The notes under the pieces were generated by a model. The model did no database searches. It worked only from the letters and a program-made list of their open reading frames with translations, and had not been told where the DNA came from. DNA of 64,000 nt from Fuscovulum sp. Lineage in GTDB: Bacteria > Pseudomonadota > Alphaproteobacteria > Rhodobacterales > Rhodobacteraceae. The translations under genes were made by a program, and so were the position numbers. Location: assembly GCA_035192965.1 (NCBI GenBank), contig CP136571.1, positions 3,180,501 to 3,244,500 on the forward strand, in the 5' to 3' direction. Below, in pieces: positions 43,795 through 51,894 of the stretch (positions are counted from its first letter, which is position 1; every line of letters starts with the position of its first letter).

Positions 43795-44643
43795 TTACGT
43801 CAGCATGTCCTGATAGGCCGGATGTCCACCATGCAGCTTTGCCTCGCGCTGTCCCACTGTCAGCAGCGGCAACATCAAAGCAAACAGCTCGGCCTGCGAG
43901 GAAAGCCCGCAGCGCGCATATAATTGCTTGCGAAACACCTTCACCGTCTGGCCGCTGACGCCCAGCCGCAGCCCAATCGACACCGTCGAATGCCCGCGCA
44001 GGATCAGCAGTGCCACCTCGGCCTGCCGGGGCGAAAGCCGGATCCCATGCGCATCGCCCAGCGCACGCACCAACTGCGCCACCACATTTCCCGGCGCGGC
44101 AGACTCGGCCGATAACCCCCGCCAATGCGCCTCGGCCAAGGCGATGACCACCGGCGCAATGCGGTGGCACACTTCCACCTCGCGCGCCGTGAACGGCTGG
44201 CCCGATGCTGCATCCCGCCCAAGACACAGGTTCAGCGACACATTCTCCGCAGGATAGACCATGAAAGTGATCTCATCCAGCAGGGTCGTCTGCTGGTAAT
44301 ACTCGCTGTAATATCGGCTGCGGTGAAAGGCATCCGGCGCCACATCGCGCAGGCGGTACGCCCCGGCAGGCACCCCCGACATATGCAGATCGTGATAGGG
44401 GTCCAGCAGATAGGCCCCGGCCAGATAGGTATCATCCAGCTGCGAAAACACCTGCGGATGGTCGCTTTGCCGAAACAGCACCTGAGGCGGCCCCACATCG
44501 CGATAGGCCAGCACGATCAGGTTGTCCGGGGCCACACAGCGCCGAAACCAGCCCATCAAGGCGCTCTCGAACCCCGGCGCGCCGACACGGCGGATCACCT
44601 GCGCCAATTGCGCCTCGGCACTGTTCGGCAAGGGCTGCATCAT
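43795..44643 (-). CDS. LuxR-type transcriptional regulator of the Pot/amine cluster
   Basis: A 282-residue regulator with a C-terminal GerE/LuxR helix-turn-helix (RLSPRQAEVALLILRGHSTVSIGLRLGVSGQTVKVFRKQLYARC) and an N-terminal sensory region of about 200 residues that is not a recognisable AHL-binding domain. The ATG at 44643 has AGAGAGGT upstream; a further Met follows directly. It is divergent from the potA-like gene, and a perfect 16-bp palindrome lies 8 bp before its start codon, which fits autoregulation and control of the transporter. The ligand is probably a polyamine or another amine, but this is inferred from context only. Confidence 0.88.
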   Translation of the reverse strand: MMQPLPNSAEAQLAQVIRRVGAPGFESALMGWFRRCVAPDNLIVLAYRDVGPPQVLFRQSDHPQVFSQLDDTYLAGAYLLDPYHDLHMSGVPAGAYRLRDVAPDAFHRSRYYSEYYQQTTLLDEITFMVYPAENVSLNLCLGRDAASGQPFTAREVEVCHRIAPVVIALAEAHWRGLSAESAAPGNVVAQLVRALGDAHGIRLSPRQAEVALLILRGHSTVSIGLRLGVSGQTVKVFRKQLYARCGLSSQAELFALMLPLLTVGQREAKLHGGHPAYQDMLT

Positions 44644-44651
44644 ACCTCTCT

Positions 44652-44667
44652 GGGGGTATATACCCCC
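44652..44667. promoter_or_regulatory. Perfect 16-bp palindrome, candidate operator
   Basis: GGGGGTATATACCCCC is fully self-complementary. It occupies the 75-bp gap between the divergent luxR-type gene (start 44643) and potA-like gene (start 44719). A related half, GGGGTATGG, lies at 44704-44712. LuxR-type dimers bind such palindromes, so this is a strong operator candidate for the adjacent regulator. Confidence 0.7.
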
Positions 44668-44718
44668 GCTTCGCGTCAAACTTAACCTTTGACCCTAGTC
44701 CAAGGGGTATGGGGCCGC

Positions 44719-45774
44719 ATGTCAACCGCCATCGACATCCGCAATGTGGTCAAACGCTATGGCACAACGACCGCCCTGCACGGCATTTCGCTGACCATAT
44801 CTGATAACGAATTCTTCACCCTGCTCGGCCCCTCTGGCTGTGGCAAGACCACGCTTTTGCGCTGCATCGCCGGGTTCGAAGATGTGTCCGAAGGCGAGAT
44901 ACGCCTGTTCGGGGAAAACATCGCCGGGCTGGAGCCGAACCACCGCCCCGTGAACACCGTCTTTCAGCAATACGCCCTGTTTCCCCACATGTCCGTGCTC
45001 GACAATGTGGCCTTCGGATTGAAGATGAAGGGAATGGGCACCGATGACCGCCGCCGCCGGGCAGGCCAGATGCTAGAGATGGTCCACCTTTCCGCCTTCG
45101 CCGACCGCCTCCCCGCCCAGCTTTCGGGCGGCCAGCAGCAGCGCGTGGCGCTTGCCCGCGCGCTGGCCCCAGAGCCAAAGGTCCTTTTGCTGGATGAGCC
45201 TCTTTCGGCGCTCGATCTGAAACTGCGGCAGGCGATGCGGGTGGAACTGAAATCCCTGCAAGAAGAAACCGGCATCACCTTCATCTTCGTGACCCATGAC
45301 CAGGAAGAAGCGCTGACCATGTCAGACCGCATCGCCGTCATGTCCCAAGGCCATGTCCAGCAGATCGGCACCGCCCGCGATATATACGAGGCCCCGGTCA
45401 ACCGCTTCGTCGCCGATTTCATCGGTGAGACGAACCTTCTGGAAGTGACAGTCGACAAAATCAGCGGCGGTCAGGCCAGCATCACCCTGCCGGGCGGCCA
45501 CAGGATCACCTGCCCGGCCGCCTCAGAAACCCTCGGTAAGCATCACCTGTCCATCCGCCCGGAACGTCTGTCCATCGCAGAGAATGGCGAGTTGGAGGTG
45601 ACCGTCGAACGCGTGGTCTACCTCGGCACCGATCTGCAACTCCTGACCCGTCTCGGCACGGGCGAGGAATTCCATGTTCGCCTGCAAAATTCCGCCCGCA
45701 TCGCCGTGCCCGCCCCCGGCACCCGCGTCGCCCTGCATCTAGAGGAAGGCGCGGCCCGCCTTCTGGCCGACTGA
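44719..45774 (+). CDS. Polyamine-type ABC transporter ATP-binding protein (PotA family)
   Basis: A 351-residue ATPase of the PotA/CUT-type import family. It has Walker [10 protein letters not shown], the Q-loop [23 protein letters not shown], the ABC signature [32 protein letters not shown] including Walker B, and the His switch [16 protein letters not shown]. The C-terminal TOBE domain covers about residues 270-345. The first gene of a four-gene transporter unit; its stop overlaps the permease start (TGATG). The substrate class is inferred from the partner genes. Confidence 0.94.
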   Translation: MSTAIDIRNVVKRYGTTTALHGISLTISDNEFFTLLGPSGCGKTTLLRCIAGFEDVSEGEIRLFGENIAGLEPNHRPVNTVFQQYALFPHMSVLDNVAFGLKMKGMGTDDRRRRAGQMLEMVHLSAFADRLPAQLSGGQQQRVALARALAPEPKVLLLDEPLSALDLKLRQAMRVELKSLQEETGITFIFVTHDQEEALTMSDRIAVMSQGHVQQIGTARDIYEAPVNRFVADFIGETNLLEVTVDKISGGQASITLPGGHRITCPAASETLGKHHLSIRPERLSIAENGELEVTVERVVYLGTDLQLLTRLGTGEEFHVRLQNSARIAVPAPGTRVALHLEEGAARLLAD

Positions 45775-46697
45775 TGGCCGGGCTCACCCCCCAAGGCGGC
45801 AAGGGCGGCGGAACAGGCTACCGCAACATCGTCGGGCCGTTGCTGCTGCCAACCTGGGCGATGATCGGTATTTTTCTTGTCATCCCCGTCCTGCTGATGG
45901 CCGTTTATTCCTTTCTTACCAAAGAATTCCGTGGCGGCGTGATCTGGGATTTCACGCTTGCCGCTTATGACCAGTTCTTCCTGAACCGTGGCCTATTCGG
46001 GGATGAACCGCCCACCATCGAATGGACCTATATCACCATCTTCTGGCGCTCGATTTGGCAGGCAGGCGTCGCCACAGTGATCTGCCTGATCGTGGGTTTT
46101 CCCACCGCATGGTTCATCGCGACCCGCCCCGCCCGCAGCCGCGCGGTCTGGCTGTTCCTGATCACGGTGCCCTACTGGGTGAATTTGCTGATCCGCACAG
46201 TCAGCCTAAAGTTCCTGATCCGCGACAACGGCCCCTTGAACGAAAGCCTCATGTCCATCGGGCTGATCGACGGGCCCCTGCCCCTCGTCAACACCAACCT
46301 CGCCGTGCAACTGGGGCTGTTCTACAGCTACCTGCCCTTCATGGTGCTGCCGATCTATGCGGCAGTCGAACGGTACAACTTCGCCCTGTCCGAGGCGGCG
46401 GCCGATCTTTACGCCAGCCGTTGGGTCACCTTGCGGGAAATCGTGCTGCCCGTAGTGAAACCCGGCATCATTGCGGGCTGCATCCTTGTCTTTGTCCCGT
46501 CGCTCGGCGCCTTCCTTGCACCCGATCTGCTGGGCGGGGCAAAGACCTTCATGATCGGCTCACTTATTGACGAACAGTTCCGCGGATCACAAGGCAACTG
46601 GCCCTTCGGCGCGGCTGCTGCGATGATCCTGATGACACTCGTCCTGATCGTGCTGCTGGCCTATGCCCGCGCGCAGGCCAAGGGAGAGGCGCGATGA
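45774..46697 (+). CDS. Polyamine-type ABC transporter permease (PotB family)
   Basis: A 307-residue permease with about six helices. The cytoplasmic EAA loop that docks on the ATPase is in [47 protein letters not shown], typical of PotB-like proteins. It begins with a short Gly-rich cytoplasmic tail. Coupled to its neighbours by a TGATG overlap before it and an ATGA overlap after it. Confidence 0.93.
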   Translation: MAGLTPQGGKGGGTGYRNIVGPLLLPTWAMIGIFLVIPVLLMAVYSFLTKEFRGGVIWDFTLAAYDQFFLNRGLFGDEPPTIEWTYITIFWRSIWQAGVATVICLIVGFPTAWFIATRPARSRAVWLFLITVPYWVNLLIRTVSLKFLIRDNGPLNESLMSIGLIDGPLPLVNTNLAVQLGLFYSYLPFMVLPIYAAVERYNFALSEAAADLYASRWVTLREIVLPVVKPGIIAGCILVFVPSLGAFLAPDLLGGAKTFMIGSLIDEQFRGSQGNWPFGAAAAMILMTLVLIVLLAYARAQAKGEAR

Positions 46698-47497
46698 AGG
46701 GCGTCCGCCACTATCCAGGTTTTCTGGCCATGGCGGTGGGCTGCCTTGTCATCCTTTACGCGCCCCTGATCGTGGTGACGATCTACAGCTTCAACGACTC
46801 CGCCTCGATCACCACATGGGGCGGGTTTTCCTGGCGCTGGTATGCAGATGTCTTCACCGGCCCCGAAGCCCCGCGCTTCAAGGCGGCTGCGTGGAACTCC
46901 CTCACCATCGCGCTGATCGCGGCCACCACGGCCACCGCGATTGCCGTCGCAGCCAGCGTCGCGATGATCCGGGGGGGGCGCTTCCGGGGCAAATCCGCCA
47001 CTTTCGCGCTGATCAACCTGCCCCTCATGGTGCCCGAAATCGTCACCGCCGTGGCCTGCCTGATCTTCTTTTCCACCATCGGGCTGACCACCGGCTATAT
47101 GACCATCCTCTTGGCCCATATCACCTTTTGCATCCCCTTCGCCTATCTGCCCATCGCCGCCCGCCTTACGGGCATCGAAGAAGTTTACGAACAGGCCGCC
47201 CGTGATCTTTACGCCAGCCGCGCACAGGCGTTCCGGCTGATCCTGATGCCCCTGATGATGCCCGGCATCATTTCGGGCTTCCTTCTCGCCTTCATCATCT
47301 CGCTTGACGATTTCATCATCACCAACTTCGTCAAAGGCGCTGGCATGGAAACCTTGCCCACCGCCATCTTCGGTTCGGTCAAGCAAGGCATCAAACCCAA
47401 TATTATGGCGATCTCCACCATGATGCTTGCCGTGTCCGTGCTGTTCGTGACCCTATCCTACCTTGCCAACCGCATCGGGCAGAGAACCCGATCCTGA
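46694..47497 (+). CDS. Polyamine-type ABC transporter permease (PotC family)
   Basis: A 267-residue second permease with about six helices. The start [33 protein letters not shown] is characteristic of PotC/PotI-like proteins, and the EAA loop is in [52 protein letters not shown]. It forms the heterodimeric channel with the preceding permease, to which it is coupled by an ATGA overlap. Confidence 0.93.
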   Translation: MKGVRHYPGFLAMAVGCLVILYAPLIVVTIYSFNDSASITTWGGFSWRWYADVFTGPEAPRFKAAAWNSLTIALIAATTATAIAVAASVAMIRGGRFRGKSATFALINLPLMVPEIVTAVACLIFFSTIGLTTGYMTILLAHITFCIPFAYLPIAARLTGIEEVYEQAARDLYASRAQAFRLILMPLMMPGIISGFLLAFIISLDDFIITNFVKGAGMETLPTAIFGSVKQGIKPNIMAISTMMLAVSVLFVTLSYLANRIGQRTRS

Positions 47498-47515
47498 ACC
47501 CAACGGGAGTCATCC

Positions 47516-48544
47516 ATGAAAAAGCTGCTGACCACTGCCACCGCATTCGCCCTGCTCGCAGGCGCGGCCCAGGCCGAGGGAACCCTCTCGGTCTATCACT
47601 GGTTCGAATACATCCCGCAGGAACTGGTGGACAAATTCACCGCCGAGACCGGGATCGCCGTCACGATCGACACATATGACAGCAACGAATCCATGCTTGC
47701 CTCGCTCAAGGCGGGCAAGCTGGGCCAGTACGACGTCGCCGTTCCCGCCGATTTCATGGTGCAGATCATGGGTCAGGAAGGCATGCTCGATACCTTCACG
47801 CCCGAAGAAATGCCCAACTTCGCCAATATCGCCCCGCAATGGGTGGATGTCCCGTTTGACGCGGGCCGCAAATCCTCGATCCCCTATCAGTGGGGCTCAA
47901 CCTCATTCTCCGTGAACCGCGATGTCTATGCGGGCGACATCTCCTCGCTCGGCATCATCTTCGATCCGCCCGCCGAATTGCAGGGCAAGATCAACGTGCT
48001 CGACAGCCAGAATGAGGTACTGATCCTCGGTTCGCTCTACCTCGGCATCCCGCAATGCTCGACCGACCGCGAACAGCTCAAGGCGCTGAACGACATGCTC
48101 TTGAACGCCAAGCAGCACTGGGCATCTTTCGGGTCTGACACTGCCAAGGACGTGCTGGTATCGGGCGATGCGGCGGCGGGCATGATCTATAATGGCTTCT
48201 CCGCCAAGGCCCGGGCCGAAGGCGCGAATGTCGAATATTCCTACCCCAAGGAAGGCCACGTCCTGTGGATGGACAACATGGTTCTGCTCAAGGACGCGCC
48301 CAACCGCGACAACGCGATCAAGTTCATGAATTTCCTGCTGGATCCTGAAAACGCCGCCGCCGTCACCAACTACGCCGCCTACACATCCGGCGTCGCGGGG
48401 GTAGAGCCGTTCCTCGATGACGCCATCAAGAACAGCCCGGAAAACAACCCGCCCGCAGATGCCACCCCGGGCGTCTTTGCCCAGGCCTGCGATGCGGAAA
48501 CCCAGAAGCTCTATGATGCCATCTGGACCAACCTGAAAAAGTAA
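47516..48544 (+). CDS. Polyamine-type periplasmic substrate-binding protein (PotD/PotF family)
   Basis: A 342-residue secreted binding protein with a clear signal peptide (MKKLLTTATAFALLAGAAQA, cleavage after about residue 21). The mature start GTLSVYHWFEYIPQELVDKF and the YDVAVPADFMVQIMGQEGMLD and IPYQWGSTSFSVN segments match the spermidine/putrescine-binding group of family 1 binding proteins. The acidic and aromatic ligand residues of PotD/PotF cannot be assigned reliably by eye, so the exact amine is unknown. It lies 18 nt after the second permease gene. Confidence 0.93.
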   Translation: MKKLLTTATAFALLAGAAQAEGTLSVYHWFEYIPQELVDKFTAETGIAVTIDTYDSNESMLASLKAGKLGQYDVAVPADFMVQIMGQEGMLDTFTPEEMPNFANIAPQWVDVPFDAGRKSSIPYQWGSTSFSVNRDVYAGDISSLGIIFDPPAELQGKINVLDSQNEVLILGSLYLGIPQCSTDREQLKALNDMLLNAKQHWASFGSDTAKDVLVSGDAAAGMIYNGFSAKARAEGANVEYSYPKEGHVLWMDNMVLLKDAPNRDNAIKFMNFLLDPENAAAVTNYAAYTSGVAGVEPFLDDAIKNSPENNPPADATPGVFAQACDAETQKLYDAIWTNLKK

Positions 48545-48557
48545 CGTCAGCCCCGCG

Positions 48558-48576
48558 GGGGGCCAACCCGGCCCCC
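48558..48576 (+). other. Stem-loop after the binding-protein gene
   Basis: GGGGGCC (48558-48564) pairs with GGCCCCC (48570-48576) around AACCC. There is no U-tract. Hairpins at this place in transport operons often protect the binding-protein mRNA from 3' decay and raise its level over downstream genes, so it is more likely a processing or stabilising element than a terminator. Confidence 0.5.
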
Positions 48577-48627
48577 TGCACCCACCCAAGCACCGCACCC
48601 CCCTGCCCGCAGGGGACAGGAGGCTCC

Positions 48628-49392
48628 ATGTCCTTTCCCATCGCTCTCTGGCAGGGCCCATCGCCCGGCGGATCGGATGACGTTGCCTTCGCCGCCCTCG
48701 ACTCCGCGCTGCGCGCCGCCGCCGCGATGGGGGCGATCACCCTGGTCGCGCCAGAAATTTTCCTTCCCGGCTACAACCAGCCCGACATCCCCGCCCGCGC
48801 CCAACCGCGCGGCGGCCCTTGGCACCAGCGCCTAGCCACCCTCGCCCGCGCCCATGGCTGCGGCATTGTCATCGGCTATGCCGAACGTGACGGCGATGGC
48901 GTCTACAATTCTGCTGTCGCCCTCAACGCCGACGGGCGCGAGATCGGCCATTACCGAAAGGTACAACTTTTCGGCCCGCGCGAAAAATCCATCTTCGCAC
49001 CCGGTGATGCAGTGTCCACCTTCGATCTTGGCGGCCTGCGCGCCGCCATGCTGATCTGCTATGACGTGGAATTCGCCCCCCTCGTCCGCTCTCTGGCCGA
49101 GGCCGGGGCAGACCTGATCCTTGTTCCCACGGCGAACCCCGAACCCAACACCCATGTCAGCCGGATCGTCGTTCCGGCCCATGCCATCAACCATTCCGTC
49201 ACCATCGCCTATGCCAACTATTGCGGCACCGAGGGCGACATCACCTATTGCGGCGCCTCGGTCATCGCCGCCCCCGATGCAGCGATCCTCGCTTCTGCCG
49301 GCCCCGGCCCGGCCCTGCTGATCGCCGATATCGACCATCAGCCCGATCCCGCCCTGATGCAGACCCAGCTTCACGATTACCGCCCGCTCTGA
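48628..49392 (+). CDS. Carbon-nitrogen hydrolase (nitrilase superfamily)
   Basis: A 254-residue amidase of the nitrilase superfamily. The Glu-Lys-Cys triad is visible as Glu43 (LVAPEIFLPGYN), Lys111 (HYRKVQLFGPREKSIFAPG) and Cys144 (AMLICYDVEFAPLV). The fold ends with AYANYCGTEGDITYCGAS and a short C-terminal strand. Substrates of this group include omega-amides, N-carbamoyl amines and indole-acetamide-like compounds; in this cluster an amide or carbamoyl product of amine breakdown is likely. It lies between the transporter and the amine-dehydrogenase-like gene, 8 nt before the latter. Confidence 0.92.
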   Translation: MSFPIALWQGPSPGGSDDVAFAALDSALRAAAAMGAITLVAPEIFLPGYNQPDIPARAQPRGGPWHQRLATLARAHGCGIVIGYAERDGDGVYNSAVALNADGREIGHYRKVQLFGPREKSIFAPGDAVSTFDLGGLRAAMLICYDVEFAPLVRSLAEAGADLILVPTANPEPNTHVSRIVVPAHAINHSVTIAYANYCGTEGDITYCGASVIAAPDAAILASAGPGPALLIADIDHQPDPALMQTQLHDYRPL

Positions 49393-49400
49393 GGTACACC

Positions 49401-51491
49401 ATGCCCAAGGACACGCGCGACAGCCGCTATGACATCCTGTTCGAGCCCCTCCGCATCGGGCCGAAACTGGCCAAGAACCGTTTCTATCAGGTTCCCCACT
49501 GCAACGGCGGCGGCTACCGCGACCCATCAGCCGTGGTCGAAATGCGCCGGACCAAGGCCGAAGGCGGCTGGGGCGTGATCTTCACCGAACAGACCGAGAT
49601 TCACCCCACCTCTGAGATCACCCCCTTTATCGAACAGCATCTCTGGGATGACCGCGACATCCCCGCGCTGGCCCGGATGGCCGAGGCGATGAAATCCCAC
49701 GGCGCACTCGCAGGCATCCAGCTTGCTTATTCCGGCATCAACGGCCCCAACCTCTATTCCCGCGAAGTTCCCCTCGCCGTCTCGGGTGGCCCGATCCTGA
49801 CCTTCACCTCTGATCCCGTGCAAGCGCGCACCATGGACCGGGAAGATATCCGCGACTTGCGCCGCTGGTTCCGCAACGCCTTTCGCCGGTCACAGACCGC
49901 AGGCTTTGACCTGATCTGCCTCTACGGCGCACATGGCTTTGGCATCCTGCAACATTTCCTTTCCCGCAACACCAATCACAGAACCGACGAATACGGTGGC
50001 AGCTTGGAGAACCGCGCCCGCTTCCTGCGCGAGATCGTCGACGAGGCGCGCGAAGAAACCAAGGGCGAGCTTGCCATTTCCCTGCGCCTTTCCTTGCACG
50101 AAGCAGGCGAGATGGGCTTTTCCAACACTGAACTCCGCGACTTCATCGAAATGCATGGCGACCTTCCCGATATCTGGGATCTCGCCCATGGCACGTGGGA
50201 AGCCTGCTCCGGCACCTCCCGCTTCAAACCCGAAGGCGCGCAGGAAGACCTTGTAAAGGGCATCAAGACGCTCACCAGCAAACCCGTCGTCGGCGTCGGC
50301 CGCTTCACCTCTGCCGATGCCATGGTGCGGCAAATCAGGTCCGGCGTACTCGATTTCATCGGCGCTGCCCGCCCCTCCATCGCCGATCCTTACCTGCCCA
50401 AGAAGATCAAGGAAGGCCGCTTCGACGACATCCGCGAATGCATCGGCTGCAACATCTGCGTCTCGGGCGACATGACCCAAGGCATCAGCCGCTGCACCCA
50501 GAACACCGCCTTCATGGAGGAATGGCGCAAAGGCTGGCACCCCGAACGGGTCCACCCCAAGGGAAAATCCGAAAGCGTGCTGATCGTGGGCGCAGGCCCG
50601 GCGGGGTTGGAGGCTGCGCATATCCTTGGCAAGCGCGGTTATCAGGTTACGCTGGCCGAGGCCACCACCACCCTTGGCGGCCGCGTCGCCCGTGAACGCA
50701 TCCTTCCGGGCCTTTCCGCATGGGGCCGCGTGGCCGATTACCGCGCGGGCCAGATCGCCCCCATGCCCAATGTACAAACCTATCTCGACAGCCGCCTGAC
50801 GCCCGATGACATCCTGTCTTTCGGCATCGAACATGTTGCCATCGCCACAGGCTGCCACTGGCGGCGCGATGCGGTGGCGCGCCTTCACCTCCACCCGATC
50901 CCCACCGATCCCAACATGCCGATCTTCACCCCGGATGATCTGATGGCAGGCGGCGGCCCCAAAGGCAGCAATGTCCTGCTTTACGACGATGACCATTTCT
51001 ACATGGGCTCGGTCATGGCCGAACTTCTGGTCGCACGCGGCTGCACGGTGGATTTCGTGACCCCTGCGGTGAAGGTCGCCGAATGGACTGACAACACCCT
51101 TGAACAGGCCACGATCCAGCGCCGCCTGGCCGGCCTTGGTGTGCGCCTGCATCTGTCGCACGCGCCTGACCGGATCCACGCAACCGGGGCTGATGTCACC
51201 TGCACCTGGAACGACCAAACCCGCCAGATCGCCTGCGATGCTGTGCTGATGGTCACCGCGCGCATCCCAGAAGACGCCCTCTTCCATGACCTGAAGGCCC
51301 GCGACTGGAAAGGGGCAGGCATCGCCTCGCTCAAATTGATCGGCGATGCTGCCTCCCCCGGCCCCATCGCCTGGGCCACCTATGCCGGTCGGCGCTATGC
51401 CGAAGAACTGGATCAACCTGACATCGGCGATGCGCTTTCCTTCCGGCGCGAGATTGCGGCCCTCCTGCCACCCTCTCTTCTGACCCCATGA
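49401..51491 (+). CDS. Trimethylamine-dehydrogenase-family flavoprotein, histamine-dehydrogenase-like
   Basis: A 696-residue FMN / 4Fe-4S amine dehydrogenase. The barrel begins YDILFEPLRIGPKLAKNRFYQVPHCNGGG, with Cys34 at the position that carries 6-S-cysteinyl FMN in trimethylamine dehydrogenase. Fe-S ligands are Cys347, Cys350, Cys353 and Cys365 in CIGCNICVSGDMTQGISRC. The C-terminal half has an ADP/NAD-type Rossmann fold (VLIVGAGPAGLEAA). The substrate-cage positions read Gln64, Trp259 and Asp357 where trimethylamine dehydrogenase has Tyr60, Trp264 and Trp355. Gln, Trp and Asp is, from memory, the histamine dehydrogenase set, so a cationic primary amine is favoured over trimethylamine. The neighbouring Pot-type transporter fits this. 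Confidence 0.88.
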   Translation: MPKDTRDSRYDILFEPLRIGPKLAKNRFYQVPHCNGGGYRDPSAVVEMRRTKAEGGWGVIFTEQTEIHPTSEITPFIEQHLWDDRDIPALARMAEAMKSHGALAGIQLAYSGINGPNLYSREVPLAVSGGPILTFTSDPVQARTMDREDIRDLRRWFRNAFRRSQTAGFDLICLYGAHGFGILQHFLSRNTNHRTDEYGGSLENRARFLREIVDEAREETKGELAISLRLSLHEAGEMGFSNTELRDFIEMHGDLPDIWDLAHGTWEACSGTSRFKPEGAQEDLVKGIKTLTSKPVVGVGRFTSADAMVRQIRSGVLDFIGAARPSIADPYLPKKIKEGRFDDIRECIGCNICVSGDMTQGISRCTQNTAFMEEWRKGWHPERVHPKGKSESVLIVGAGPAGLEAAHILGKRGYQVTLAEATTTLGGRVARERILPGLSAWGRVADYRAGQIAPMPNVQTYLDSRLTPDDILSFGIEHVAIATGCHWRRDAVARLHLHPIPTDPNMPIFTPDDLMAGGGPKGSNVLLYDDDHFYMGSVMAELLVARGCTVDFVTPAVKVAEWTDNTLEQATIQRRLAGLGVRLHLSHAPDRIHATGADVTCTWNDQTRQIACDAVLMVTARIPEDALFHDLKARDWKGAGIASLKLIGDAASPGPIAWATYAGRRYAEELDQPDIGDALSFRREIAALLPPSLLTP

Positions 51492-51894
51492 TGGAAAAGT
51501 GAAATCATCAGTGCAAATTTGCTCCGCACGACGACAAATTTCGTTCGAATCTGAAAAGCAAGAAATCAGCTTGGATCAAGCCAAACGCCCTGCGTGAACC
51601 CCCGAACACCCCGCCGCAGCCTGTCGACACAGTCGACCGACTCATGGCGGCCTCTTTTGCCCCTTTGGCATACTTCTCGCAGCAGGGCTGGCACCTGCCC
51701 CAAAACACCACCCAAGCGTGCAACCCTCCCGGCAGTCGCCGCCAGATCATCTTTCCACGCCTATAACTTGCGTTGCAGACCGCTCGTCCATGACAGGGGT
51801 AGAATATCCGCCTGCGCCCAAGGGCCCTATTCCAGTGGCCAGAAAAAGGCACGCCGAACAATCGGCAGCGCCATGAGGCACAGGATCGTTTCCC
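51492..51894. other. 403-bp non-coding region before the phosphoethanolamine transferase gene
   Basis: No convincing gene. Small symmetric elements are the 10-bp palindrome GCAAATTTGC (51513-51522), GCTTG-GAT-CAAGC (51569-51581), and two GTCGAC palindromes 3 nt apart (51623-51628 and 51632-51637). The first 90 bases are AT-richer than the rest and are the likeliest place for a promoter. Confidence 0.45.

Noticed and set aside
43795-44643. The LuxR-type protein as receptor of the nearby LuxI-type synthase
   Set aside because: Its N-terminal region lacks the recognisable autoinducer-binding pattern, it is separated from the synthase by several genes, and it is divergent from the transporter with its own palindrome.
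49401-51491. Calling the flavoprotein trimethylamine dehydrogenase because of the TMA cluster
   Set aside because: Two of three substrate-cage residues differ (Gln64, Asp357), and TMA is already handled by Tmm and Tdm.
51623-51637. Double GTCGAC as a site-specific recombination or regulator site
   Set aside because: Two 6-bp palindromes 3 nt apart are not rare at this GC content and no recombinase gene is nearby.
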